Part shown: one piece after another, positions 26,114 through 37,599 of the stretch
Position numbering within the stretch: the stretch's first letter is position 1
Layout: every line of letters starts with the position of its first letter
Assembly (NCBI RefSeq): GCF_905220415.1
Contig: NC_059555.1
Span: 9,230,001-9,294,000 of the forward strand
Source: Colias croceus
Lineage: Eukaryota > Arthropoda > Insecta > Lepidoptera > Pieridae
Direction of reading: 5' to 3'
Length of the DNA: 64,000 nt
Notes under the pieces: model-generated
The model's database searches: none
Seen by the model: the letters and a program-made list of their open reading frames with translations, nothing else
Told to the model about the DNA's origin: nothing
Made by a program: the position numbers and the translations under genes

Positions 26114-26499
26114 CCATATTTTATTCCTTAGCTTCAAACGCACCCATATAATTCTTTATTTAAATTAGTTACGCGAATTTCGTCACTAATGGCCTCCCCA
26201 AATCTTTTGAATTCATCATTATAATTCTATTCATCATGTTTTTAACTTTAACACGATGGTAATAGGGTTTAAATTGCTGTAAGAACGTTTAAAATGATCC
26301 CTTCTAATCGGAAATCCAATTGTGGGTCCATATTTAGCAGAAGAGTATGGCGTGAGTTAGAGCGATTTGAATAGGGAAATAAATTATAAAAATAATTCGA
26401 TGCATTTGATTTTAATCCTTATTTTGAATTTATCACGTCATGGTATTGTTGTACATTAGCTTCAAATTAAGGTTTTCATTGCATTTAAACTAATTAGAA

Positions 26500-26668
26500 A
26501 TATATAAAAATGAATCGCAAATGTGTTGGTAAGCGCATAACTCGAGAACGGCTGAACCGATTTCGATAATTCTTTTTTTATTATATTTCTTGAAGTACGA
26601 GGATGGATTTTACGTAGAGAAAACGTAAACATGTAGGTACCACGGGCGAAGCCGGGGCGGACCGCTAG
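26500..26668 (+). mobile_element. Helitron-like short element, family D
   Basis: TATATAAAAATGAATCGCAA at the left and GCCGGGGCGGACCGCTAG before T at the right. It lies between the two inverted composite elements. Confidence 0.6.
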
Positions 26669-27177
26669 TTAGATAAATATGATATAGAATAAACTCACAT
26701 TGTATTTTTCTTCGTGTTTTTAGATACTCTAAAAATTTCTGTATTGAGTTGATAATAACCTAATTAGCAAATGCAAATGCAATTCAATAAATAAAATAAC
26801 ACTAAAAATCTTTACTATCTATAGTCAACTTACGGTCTTACTAATAAAATTTACCCATTTTCTTTGCTTGTGTCTTGTTTTTATGATTGACGTTTCATGT
26901 GAGCAAGAGCAGGACACAGCTATGGTAGAAAATAGTAGAAATTTATCCACTGTTTAACTTTTTATTAGTAACGCCGTTAGGTTATAAGCTAAGTGTAACA
27001 ATCGCTATAACTAGCCACACACCCCGGCTTCGGCTACAGGACGTGCGTCCGCGCATACAGAGCGAAGCATAGATTTAATTAGATGTGTTATAGACTAGTG
27101 GTACGATTAACTGTTACTTGCATATATTATATAAGTATGGTAATTGGTTCCGCCTCCCATGGGGGAGGCATATTCTT

Positions 27178-27600
27178 TTAAACTCAAACTCAAACTCAAA
27201 CATTTATTTATTCAATTAGACTTCTTCGAGAAGCACTTTTGAAACGTCAATACATATTTTTATCATTTACCACCGATTCGGAAAGCAGTATCTATGGAGA
27301 AGAATCGGCAAGAAACTCCATAGTTGTTCTTTTAAATCATTTCAGTATTACAATTTAATTTTACAAAATATGTTAGTAACAGTACGTATATATATTATCA
27401 TAATATGCCAAAGAACTGTCCTGCGGTTCTCACCCGACAACCCTCCATGGGTTTTTACTTCCATATATTGCTTAATGCTGTAATAGGCTCTCTGAACTAA
27501 GACGTTTTTTACATAATTCTTAAATTTAGCACTACTAAACTCTTTAATACTATGAGGAATTTTGTTGTAAAAAAGTATACCTTGACCCATAAATGAATTT
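27178..27600 (-). mobile_element. LINE (jockey/CR1-like) 3' fragment
   Basis: Read on the minus strand, the frame 27590-27348 (GILFYNKIPHSIKEF, then KNYVKNVLVQRAYYSIKQY) is the typical polymerase C-terminus. A 3' UTR follows with GAAACTCC and GAATCGGTGGTAAATG blocks, ending in an AATAAATAAATG signal and a (GAGTTT)n tail at 27178-27200. It is 5' truncated at about 27600. Confidence 0.72.
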
Positions 27601-27620
27601 TTAACTTTTTATGTAAATAA

Positions 27621-27705
27621 CTAGCTGTGCTCCGCGGTTTTACCCGCAATGCTCCGCTCCTATACTGGTCTTAGCGTGACGATATAATATAACCCTTTCC
27701 TATCG
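27621..27705 (-). mobile_element. Helitron-like fragment, family A
   Basis: CTAGCTGTGCTCCGCGGTTT and CAATGCTCCGCTCC. The copy is cut off after about 85 bp. Confidence 0.55.
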
Positions 27706-28700
27706 TAATCCCATTTGCAAATTATCTGTAAAACAACTGAGGTGTTTTTATATGCCCACCTAGTATTATTAATTTATCATGTATTATTATAAAAATATCT
27801 ATTTATTCAACTTCATAGTATTTTTTCTAGAAAATAGGTACATACGTAATTAATTATAAAGTCTGAGCTATCTGTAAGTAAATCTTATCTAAATGAAAGA
27901 AAATTCTGTACTATGGACTACTCAGATCGTTAGTACAATCTTTATTTCCTTGTTTTTCTTTGTGTTTAATATTTATTTAAATAATAAGAGGGTACTTTGA
28001 AATAATTGCGCATGAGATGATAATTGCATAAACGTGGTTAGTATTAAGGCCGTGTACGCGGTCCGTGCGCTGTTTGGCTCAAATATGTGATTTTTCAAAC
28101 CATATTGTCCATCAACCACTTATCTTACAAACATATGAATTACTAATAATGTTAGGAAATTTTATTGTCTATGTAGTTAGTTAAGAGTTTTTTTCAATTA
28201 TTACAGTATTTGTGAATACCATCAAGATAACTGAGCCGATGATTACTTGATTTCACTTTTAGTGTCAATTTCGAAGCTAAAAATATCTGAAATTGCTGAC
28301 AGATCTAACACACAATTTTTTTAACTAACTGCAAAAATCCTTATTAAAATAGTTAGTTAAAAGATTTTTTTATTTTGGACTCCTAACTTACGAAATTAAA
28401 ATCCACAACAATGTGAATTTTTTTAGAAATTATAGTCGACAAAATGATTATTTTCACCAAGATATTTGACTTAATTGAATATAATTTATACATATTGCAA
28501 TAAAAGAATGTCTTACTTATAAGATAAAATTAAAAAAATCAACTAAGGTACCTCTATTATTTTTCTACAATTTTTTTAAAAGTACTATAAAACACTGCGC
28601 GCGACCCGATTCAAATCAGTCGGCAGCGAGCCTTTCCAGAGAGAGGACATGTTGCTCGGCGCTCTCTTGTGGACCTATGCTGTTCATAGTAAAAGGATAG

Positions 28701-28747
28701 CGCAAGCCGCGATCTATCGTAATAGATCGCGGAGATTTTGACTTGCG
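28701..28747. repeat. structured palindrome in a GC-rich island
   Basis: CCGCGATCTAT (28707-28717) pairs with ATAGATCGCGG (28722-28732) around a 4-nt loop. CGCAAG (28701-28706) and CTTGCG (28742-28747) extend the stem. Confidence 0.75.
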
Positions 28748-28877
28748 TTAAATTGAATAAGCGCTCTTAAAAATAAAAACGAATCTTCTTATTTTATTCT
28801 TTACTAGACCATGCTTCCGATATAATCCGCGTTAAATGAGTTTTTTTTTAAATAAAGGCAAACCTTTAGAGAAAAGA

Positions 28878-28992
28878 GCGTGTGCCAAGCATACGTGTCA
28901 GAAGTGAAACTTCTTTGGCGAGTTTCAACGATACTAAAACCATCGCCTAACTCCATGACGTAACGGTTTAGCCATGACGCGATCTTGAAATT
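28878..28992 (+). repeat. family H repeat
   Basis: AGAGCGTGTG, ACGTGTCAGAAGTGAAACTT, ACCATCGCCTAACTCCATGA and GCCATGACGCGATCTTGAAA. Same blocks, opposite orientation to 34640-34772. Confidence 0.55.
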
Positions 28993-29529
28993 TTAATCTC
29001 AATGCGCCTAAAGAAGTTACACTTCAAAAATAATTATTAACAAATTTAAGTACAAATAATAATCATAATCAAGACAAAGATTAAATTCAATCTAACCTAA
29101 AAACTATCACTTGCGAGTGGTTTCCAATAAATTAGTATTCAAAAGAGTTATACTAAACTAAATATACCTACATAGATCTGTGCCAAATATCAGTCATACA
29201 ATAATCTATCAAATTAAAACCCTTCCGTCAGTTTATCAAATAAGGTGAGCCGTTTTATGTCTCCCGACGCTTGTAGAATATTCGATAAGGTCGTAATATT
29301 CTGTATTGAATGTCATAATATTATATGCAAATAGGTTTCTGTAGGTCCGGATTTTGTAAGTCTAGTCTTCTAAAATCTAAATGATTGATATTATAGTTAT
29401 ATTTTGTTCGCTAACAGTTTCAAGACAAATGAATGAAAATTGAAAATGTTTTAATTAAGTAGCCTATAAAGGTTTAAAATTATTTTAATGTAGTATTTTC
29501 TAGGGTTTGATTTTACGCGAGTATTATAC

Positions 29530-29655
29530 ATTTAGAAATTAAAGACTTTTTAACGAGCGTGACCACGCTCGCTGTAAAGTGTTCGAAACGTCGGGAAAAT
29601 AAAAGAATCAATAAATCGCGTTTAAAATCCGTTAAAAAGTCTTTAATTTCTAAAT
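29530..29655. repeat. 126-bp foldback repeat with perfect 26-bp inverted ends
   Basis: The arms 29530-29555 and 29630-29655 are exact inverse copies (ATTTAGAAATTAAAGACTTT, then TTAACG). The loop contains GTAAAGTGTTCGAAACGTCG. It lies 105 bp left of composite copy 2. Confidence 0.75.
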
Positions 29656-29939
29656 ATTTTAATGTATTTTGCATTTCTTTCTAAGAACAACAAGCCTTTT
29701 TAATAAGTTATTTAAAAGTAACATAGCCAAAAGCTTATTATCATCGGTGGTAATTCTTCAAAGGAGAATGACAAACTCCCATAGGACTCTGGGCCTGATC
29801 GTTACACTGATGATTTATGGGTGATTAAATAGATAAAAATATACAGACTCTATGAATATAATAATTATAGATCTTTTCTATGGGATAGCAGAGATATTGG
29901 GATATTGATTAAGATCAATTTTGAATATAACGTTACTAA

Positions 29940-30534
29940 GGCCCTTCTGCCATTAGGTACGATACTTCTAGAATACGATACTCGCGTAGAATACTACTTA
30001 GATATTTGCTGGCTACCCGATTCTCGCATATTATGCGACTGAAAAATGACTAAATTCATCATTATTGTGCCTCGTTTTTGTGGACCGACGTTATAATAAT
30101 AATAATTCGTTTATTTATTGCAACAACAGTTACGTCGTTATGTCGAGCAATCAGCAATTCCAGTGACGAAGAAGCTCTTGCAGTTTTTCTTTTTTATAGA
30201 AATAGAAGACGCCAACGTAAGAGTAAGAAGTACTGGATTCATCCATATATTGAAAGGAACATAAATTGTAGAGTTTTTGTAGCCGAACGAGAACTACAAC
30301 ATGATGATTAGATATTTTTATCTTTCTAACGAAGAGATACGCGCGAGAGTCGAGACGCGATGCAAAAGCGACCGACACGGTGAGTAGTGCTATACTAGTC
30401 GCGGACGTGTAGGATACCAGTAGCGTAGTGTGCGAGCCTACATAAAAATGTATGTGAGATACTCCGCGGCGACTAGTCTCCGAGACTTTCAGGATACTTG
30501 AATCGCCTATGCGTATCGTAATGGGAGAAGGGCC
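29940..30534 (+). mobile_element. non-autonomous PIF/Harbinger element, nested in composite copy 2
   Basis: 595 bp, the same element in the opposite orientation, flanked by TAA (29937-29939 and 30535-30537). It shares both the sequence and the nesting point with 25342-25933. Confidence 0.78.
30078..30311 (+). pseudogene. Harbinger transposase N-terminal remnant (77 codons)
   Basis: This frame carries SSDEEALAVFLFYRNRRRQR, then KSKKYWIHPYIERN and AERELQHDD, as seen near the N-terminus of Harbinger transposases. It stops before any catalytic DDE segment. The matching frame in the other copy (25565-25804, minus) is 79 codons, with a short indel near the start. No RNA or full protein is implied. 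Confidence 0.6.
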
Positions 30535-31046
30535 TAAAACTTCACTCAAATGTCAAACAACAAACATAAACAAATCACTCATCACTGACACAATTATGAT
30601 TAATAATTTGACATTTTATTAATGGCCAGCTACCTAAATAAAAATGTTATAATTATTATTGAATAAGTAAAACATGTTTTTATTTTATAGAATGATCTAA
30701 ATAAATTAAGATATGTGTTAAAAATAAGTTAAGTTTTGCTTCTGATTTATAAAGCATTTGAATTCAATAAAATTAAAAATTAAATATAGACGTTCATTCG
30801 TATTAATCGATATATTCGACTTTTTTACTCCTGACAACACTGACAATCTCTGCTTGATAAGACCGGTAGTCATAGAAATCTAAATAACAATGCCGGTAGT
30901 GAACACATTATCTTTTTTTTCAAAGATTTGTTTTCCCATAGAATCAGAAGTAAATATTTTACCAAGAATTACTAAAAATAACATAATGAATTTTAAATAT
31001 ATTATGATTTCTGTAACAGTTAGGCCCAGTTTCGCCATTCTCCTTT

Positions 31047-31110
31047 AACGATTCAAAAGTGCTTCTAGAAGAAGTCTAATTGAATAAATAAAAGTTTGAG
31101 TTTATTTCCA
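31047..31110 (+). mobile_element. LINE 3' tail fragment, probably interrupted by composite copy 2
   Basis: TTCAAAAGTGCTTCT, GAAGTCTAATTGAATAAATA and a TTTGAGTTT end match the tail of 27178-27600 in opposite orientation. The probable upstream part (ATCGGTGGTAATTCTTC, 29743-29759) lies on the other side of the composite element, so the transposon appears to have landed inside this fragment. Confidence 0.6.
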
Positions 31111-31849
31111 TTCTATTACATAACTGATACAATGTGAAAAACCGGGTTCTAAATCCGTAACGTTTACTTTCAAGATGAATGAATTCACTATTAATTAAAT
31201 TTTAATAACAGCTATTAGATTTAACGTTCAATTTGGAAAGAATACACAAAATTTCTCAAGGGTTTTCGCAAATATGAAATAATAACTTGTAATGATAGCA
31301 TGTTTCTTGGACCGTGACGAGAGCCAAGTGTGAGTCGGCTACGGAACCCATTTAATTAAATAAATAATTGTTTTTGTTTAATTAAACGAATTATTTAGCT
31401 AAACTTGTCGAATTGTGTTTATTAAATATAATTTTATCATAAAGTAGTCATTTGAATTATTTTACTCTCTGTAGTGCTTATAAGTAGTTTTGATTGGCAG
31501 AGGTTGCTGTTTAGCAATCTATAAGAAAGGCCTACTGTAGGTTATAGACTCTATATATAATAAATACTCTATAATATAGAGTATTTTATGTTGGGTCATA
31601 GAGCTATGTACAAAATTATCTCTATCAATATGTAATGAAATTTCTATATATGTTAATTATTTTTAATTTTAACAACAGGATTTATGTTTATCTATTACTA
31701 CAATTGTAAAGATTAAAAATTAATTGAAAAGTATGCGAACGGACCCCTAAAAATAATTAAAGGCATTGAGAAAGAGTTGCATTGTTTGCAATTTCCCACT
31801 GGTCACTTTTAGAAATTTGATTTTAATCATTACTGTAATTATATGTAAA

Positions 31850-32107
31850 CCTAAGTTACTCCTTTCGTCCCAACTCGAAGCCTTCATAATAAAGGGGGGC
31901 ACTGAAAAACAGCGCTGGCAACGTTCCTGAACGTTGCAGCATATGCTGAGCTGTCTCCTTTTTGTCAGGATCGTATGACACACTTCAATAAAATCTTCAA
32001 TAAAATTGTTTTGCTTTTTTTTATGTTATTAATTTTATGTTTTATGTGTGTGTGTTGTGCTGTCCTTGATAAATAAATGTTTCTTTCTTTCTTTCTTTCT
32101 TTCTTAC
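31850..32107 (+). mobile_element. LINE 3' UTR ending in a (TTTC)n tail
   Basis: The segment includes GCACTGAAAAACAGCGCTGG and GTGTGTGTGTTGTGCTGTCC, then GATAAATAAATG followed by about seven TTTC units (32079-32107). This tail structure is common in lepidopteran LINEs. No coding sequence is left. Confidence 0.6.
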
Positions 32108-32312
32108 TGAGTAACTATGGAATTAAAACTTTATATCCATTATTATTTTTTGCCTAATCTTCTTTAATAATTAATGTTCAGAACGAATTCAATTGTAGAC
32201 TTAGGTAGGTAGTTTATAAATTACCTAAATAGGTATAGAATCGATCTTTGGATAAAATAAAGTATTTATCTAATTTTCAAGTACATAATATAGGTATTAC
32301 AAAAGATTAGAA

Positions 32313-32543
32313 TCTATATATATAAAACTCAAAGGTGACTGATATAGTGATCTATCAACGCACAGCCCAAACCACTGGTTGGATCGGGCTAAAATTTGGC
32401 ATGCAGGAAGATGTTAGGACGGAGGCGTCCCCTGAGAAAGGATTTTGATCAATTCTACCCCCAAGGGGATAAAATAGGGGATGAAAATTTGTATCATGTT
32501 TATTTATCTTTTCCACGCAGGCGAAGCTGCGGGCTACAGCTAG
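32313..32543 (+). mobile_element. Helitron-like element, family C, copy 1 (231 bp)
   Basis: It starts TCTATATATATAAAACTCAA after A and ends GGGCTACAGCTAG before T. The 3' stem is CGCAG-GCGAAG-CTGCG. It has the same length as the copy at 33774. Confidence 0.7.
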
Positions 32544-33773
32544 TTAGGATATAATTTCATACTCATAGCCCTGTTTTCTTTTTTTAATTTAGTTCATTTT
32601 AAATTTTCGAAGTTTTTGACAGTCAGAAGACAGAACATACTAGACCTTTATTACTTATCGTAGCCAGCGGCTTTACCCTTCCTTAATCCAAAATATAATC
32701 TATCCCTTTTCATCAGTATTTTCGTTTAGCAAACATCCATAAATCCTCAAAAGTTTTACAAATAAGTCCTTTACGGATCCTAGGATTTATAGTTTATCTT
32801 ACTGTTATTATTTATATAATAAATTGAAGTGAAGCAGATCTCGTTCGATTTAGTCACGCTCAGCGGCTGTATGTAATGTAACGCAACTATCTGCAATGCT
32901 TTGCGGAGCATGACTGTAACAATAATATTATGATTATAATGTGTAGCTAGTGTGTACACCCGGTGTTGCTTGCCATGTTACCTAGTAGCTTTGTGAAGCT
33001 TGCTATGTAACTCCTTACTTCTTTCTGTCTTACCACAAAAAACTTTAGACAGGGTTTGAGTTTAAGCGCGGGTTCTCGTTAATCTGGTTTTGTCGTATAC
33101 AACTATTAAAGTGACAGATCCCTGGTTTAAAGTTAGACCATGTTTAAATTGTTTTGTGGTAAGACCATTTGTGTTTGACCTATCTTCTGTGAAATTGAAA
33201 TTTCTTTTTAGTTAATTTCCTGAATATTATTTCTTTCTTACATATTAACGGGGGTTTACACGTTCTTGTATTTAAAAATTATGAGAGTTGAATTAGTGTG
33301 TGGTTTGCGAAATAAATTGTGCGCATTCTGTTTTTTTAATAAGCCTAAGTAGGTACCTGCCTTTCTTATTCTCTTTAAATGTGTGTAAGAAATAAGTCAT
33401 CATCATCATTGAATAATAAATTTTCATATGATTGGATTAGGATTGCAAAGTGCCAATTATCTTTTCAAAGATTAATTTCGCATAATTGATTTACATGTCA
33501 CAAAACTTTCGCAAACCAAATCACATCGTTTAAACCATACAATATTTATAAAATTTATATCATAAATCGTATATTAAATAAACATGATTAATATGAAAGT
33601 TCCGTCTGTACTTTCTAAAGCAAGTTAAAAATAATAATGTTATATTATCGATAGAAAAGTGACCCCAGGCGGTATATGGCGACCGTTCTTATGAATCATC
33701 ATTCCTTATAAAGTTTGTGAATACTATGTCCCATCCCATGGGAGAAAGAAAGAAGATGTATTTAATAGGGTTA

Positions 33774-34004
33774 TCTATATATATAAAACTCAAAGGTGAC
33801 TGATATAGTGATCTATCAACGCACAGCCCAAACCACTGGACGTATCGGGCTGAAATTTGGCATGCAGGTAGATGTCATAACGTAGGCGTCCCCTAAGAAA
33901 GGATTTTAGAAAATTCATCTCCTAAAGGGGTAAAATAGGGGATGAAAACTTATACCATGAGAATTTATCTTTTCCACGCAAGCGAAGCTGCGGGCAACAG
34001 CTAG
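33774..34004 (+). mobile_element. Helitron-like element, family C, copy 2 (231 bp)
   Basis: Same termini, length and orientation as 32313-32543, with scattered substitutions. The stem arm has decayed to CGCAAGCGAAGCTGCG. Confidence 0.7.
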
Positions 34005-34639
34005 TAGTTTAATATAAAAGAACCAGAGATAATAAAATAATACTTATATAATGCTAATCGCATAAAAATCAGACGTAAGAAAATTGTAAGAGTTTATAAT
34101 GGGCAAAAAAAATACTCAAGCTATGTGTAAAGCTTTGAATTTGTTTTTCATTCGTGAAGTTATTTTTCTAGAGTACCAAGCTATTTTTATTTCCATATTC
34201 CCAATAAATAGAACTTTAAAAACATAATACCTAGATATTAATAAATAACTTATAGATAATCGTGGAAAAAATTGTATCTGCCCCACCATATTAACTGCAA
34301 AGACAAACGTCTTAAAAAATGAATACTTAAACCCGTTTTAAAACCGTCAAATCAATTCCAATGCTTACACAATATAAAACCATTTGATTACAATGTCTAC
34401 CTGGGGTCAAGGACATTTATTTTTTCCGATACAGAGATAAATTAGCGTGTTTTAATTAATTGCATCGAGTCTATGAGTCAACGATGATTCATGCTGTATT
34501 GTTAAAATTTTCGGCAAAGGTTTGAACGCGTGTGACATGACAATATTGACGTTAATACTAGTTGTGCGTGCGGTTTCACTTGTGTTTTAGTGAAAATATT
34601 TGTGAAAGTATGAAGGATGTTATAAAAATGTCAAAGCTA

Positions 34640-34772
34640 GGCGTGTTGAGAGTGAAATTTCAAGGTCGCGTCATGGCAATACCGTCACGTCATAGCAAGG
34701 CGACGATTTTGATATCTTTGAATCTTGTCAAAGAAGTTTCACTTCTGACACGTGTGTTCGGTACACACGCTC
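34640..34772 (-). repeat. family H repeat, inverted copy
   Basis: AAGGTCGCGTCATGGCAATA, AAGGCGACGATTTTGATATC, AAGTTTCACTTCTGACACGT and ACACGCTCTTTC. The small open frame over it is incidental. Confidence 0.55.
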
Positions 34773-35337
34773 TTTCTAATTACTGATGGTTTGTTGCTTT
34801 TACGAATATGAAGATAAATTATACAGGGATGTTTTTCATTGAACTAGATTCCTTTTAAATATGTGGCAATATGTATAATATTATTGTAAAGTGCAAATAA
34901 TAACTTATGTTAAGTAATCATTTTCTATCCTCTAATTTTCTTTTCCCGAAAAACAGAGACAGTATCTAAAAATGAAATTGTTCAAATTATCAAGTTATCC
35001 GACATTATAAGATGAATTTGATAAATGTACGACGAAGTTTTTAATCAATTTGTGATTAAATTCATATGATTAATGATAAGACGTGATATTATTACATTGC
35101 ATTAATTTATTTTTTGCAATTTATAGTGTCAGTGTTACTAAGATTTGTTATAATTAACGTCATTTAATGATGAAATTCTTTTTCACATTTTTATTGAATC
35201 TAGGTACCTATCTATAATATAAACAATACATAATATAAAGTATATACTTATGTATTGTTTATTAGTTTCAGTGTGGTTTTGAACATGAATATTCATGTAA
35301 TTTGATTTTGCTACTTATGTAGGTAGGTACATATACA

Positions 35338-36570
35338 TAGATAGGGAGGCGAGGTAGCTAAATGGCGTAATTAAACGGCGCCGTCGAGACTTATCAAAAT
35401 CGATAGATAAAATAATTTCGAAAAGAAAAGCTTCTATGGTAAAAACCATTTTAGCGGTGGGTTTGGCGTGTACGGATATTCAAAAATGTAAAAAAAAATA
35501 GTTACTTGGGCATTCTCGAGCGCGTCAGATATTCATACTACGTATGCCCCAAGTGCCTCTGATAACAACGGTATACTAATCTGCCGGTTTGCGTGGTGGG
35601 GCTAGGCATATTAATTCGTCAAAAATGCACAAAAAAAAAATTTACTCGAGCGCGTCAGATTTTCGGAAGGGGTGTTAAGTAGGCCCCAAGGAAGCTCCCC
35701 TTAAAAAAACTGACGATTTCGGCGTGACGATAAGTTACGATGAATTTTTGAAAATGCAGAAAAAAAAAAGTCCTTTTGAAATACTCGAGCGCGTCAGATT
35801 TTCATAGGGGAGGTTTATCTCGTCCTCCTGAAAGCATATTTTCTTAATCTGACAAAAATGTTGGTGGGTTCTCTTAATCTGACCGAAAAAGGTTTGAGAG
35901 TTTCTTTTTTTTAATCATCGTTATTTCATATCAATTTTTCTTAATACCCTCAGTTTTTGAGATATACTCAAAAAACCGGGAGTTTGAGTTTTTATGATGC
36001 TTCAAGTCAAAAAGTTTTAACTTTGGACAAAAATGTAAAGAGACCTTTTTTGTGTAAAATAAAATTACCTTTTTTGTTTATTCAAACTTTTTTTTTTGTA
36101 AAATGTATCGTTCGCGACTTATATACTGCAACGCGTTTTTCGGAAGACGAAATGGCTCCTCCAGACTTCCGGTCACGCGGAAACCGGCAGATTTTGTATT
36201 TTTAGTAAGTTTTAGATTATATTCTTCAAAATAAAAATAAAAACAATCGCGCTCGAGAATGCCGGATTAACGTTTTTTTTTTACAAGTTCGCGACCCTAT
36301 AACTTGGCGGCGTCAAGGACTTATCGTCAGATTAGTTAAATTTAGTCTTAAAACACTAAAATCAACCCCCAATATCTTAATCTGACGCGCTCGAGTATTT
36401 CAGACTATCGATTTTTTTTTACTAATCTGATCGTCTATCCTGGGCGCGCGTCACTACTTAAAGAGCTAAATAGTTAACAAGGTTGTTCTATTAGGTCTAA
36501 GGTATCTCTCATTTCTTAAACTGCCACGCTCGAGTATTGCAGAAAATTCCCCTCTTCGCCTCCCTATCTA
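35338..36570. mobile_element. 1.23-kb TIR element with mirrored motif arrays, unclassified
   Basis: The terminal inverted repeat TAGATAGGGAGGCGA is perfect over 15 bp at 35338-35352 and 36556-36570, flanked by ACA on each side. Inside, CTCGAGCGCGTCAGAT occurs three times in + orientation on the left (35515, 35645, 35784). It occurs three times in reverse, partly decayed, on the right (about 36247, 36379, 36521). Spacing is 130-142 bp on both sides. A-rich tracts precede the left copies. No transposase is recognisable; the 82-codon frame at 35957-36205 looks incidental. The superfamily is unknown, and a 3-bp duplication would fit several. Confidence 0.7.
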
Positions 36571-36671
36571 ACATAGATGTGTTCTGCTCTTACAGACATT
36601 TCTTTCCAAACCGTTGGTAACTGTTTTTAATTTATTATGACGATTTAAAAAGCTCTTCTAAAGGAACATAA

Positions 36672-36908
36672 TCCATACTAATATTATAAATGCGAAAGTA
36701 ACTCTGTCTGTCTGTCTGTTACTCGATCACGCCTAAACTACTGAACCAATTTTCATGAAATTTGGTATGGAGATATTTTGATACCCGAGAAAGGACATAG
36801 GCTACTTTTTATCCCGGGAAAATGACGCGATCCCGGAAATCCCACGGGAACGGGAACTATGCGGGGTTTTCTTTGACTGCGCGGGCGAAGCCGCGGGCGG
36901 AAACCTAG
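36672..36908 (+). mobile_element. Helitron-like element, family B, intact copy
   Basis: A|TCCATACTAATATTATAAAT at the left and GCCGCGGGCGGAAACCTAG|T at the right. It contains (CTGT)n near 36706 and a perfect CGCGG/CCGCG stem 11 nt before the terminus. Confidence 0.7.
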
Positions 36909-37404
36909 TATTAAAATAAATAATTATTTAGTTTTCATTTTATAACTTATATTTTGTTTGTTTTAATTTGCATTTAAATAAACGAATCAAGGAAAAAGAT
37001 AAATAATATTATTCTTAATAACATAACATATTTTGACAGCGTGATATAATTATGTATTTACTAATAAATATTAAATAATAATTAATCGCTCTTGTGAATT
37101 GAAGTTATATCAATTTATGTCCATTCGTTTTTAGGATATCATAAATAAACCGGATTTATAAGAAGTCAAATAAATTATCATGTAAGCATTGGTAACTGGA
37201 AGTTTTTGTTTATATAAATTTAAAATAAATAAATAGTAATGGTCGCTCGTAACCATGTTTAAATTGTGGATTTAAGATTATTTACAGAAGGTATTTAAAA
37301 TATTGTGGCTATAGGTATATCAATCAAATTGTTACAATATTTTATGAAATTGAGAACATCCCTTTAATTTAATTTCATGTTCCATTCAGCCAGACGGTAT
37401 GATA

Positions 37405-37581
37405 TCTTAATATATATAAATCTCGTGTCACAATGTTTGTCCTCAATGGACTCCTAAACCACTTAACCGATTATAATAAAATTTGCACACCATGTGCAGT
37501 TCAATCCAACTTGAGAGATAGGATAGTTTAAATCTCAAATCGTTTTAGAGAAAGCGGGCGAAGCCGCGGGCGGTAAGCTAG
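37405..37581 (+). mobile_element. Helitron-like element, family F
   Basis: A|TCTTAATATATATAAATCTC at the left and GAAGCCGCGGGCGGTAAGCTAG|T at the right. The body differs from families B and C. Confidence 0.65.
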
Positions 37582-37599
37582 TTCTATTATATAAATACA

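Larger units (their letters stand above)
29760..31046 (-). mobile_element. composite DNA transposon, copy 2 (inverted)
   Basis: A 1287-bp near-identical reverse complement of 24830-26113 with the same nested Harbinger insert. Small differences (a few substitutions and short indels around 30020-30100) show it is a separate copy rather than an exact assembly echo. The right flank (31047-31100) reads as a LINE 3' UTR, with a probable upstream piece at 29735-29759, so it appears to have inserted into that LINE fragment. Confidence 0.8.

Noticed and set aside
35957..36205. 82-codon frame in the mirrored-array element
   Set aside because: Phe/Lys-rich from A/T homopolymers; no transposase motif.
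35515..36534. Regularly spaced motif copies as a CRISPR array
   Set aside because: Only three per side, 130-142 bp apart and inverted between sides, in an animal genome; they are subterminal repeats of a transposon.
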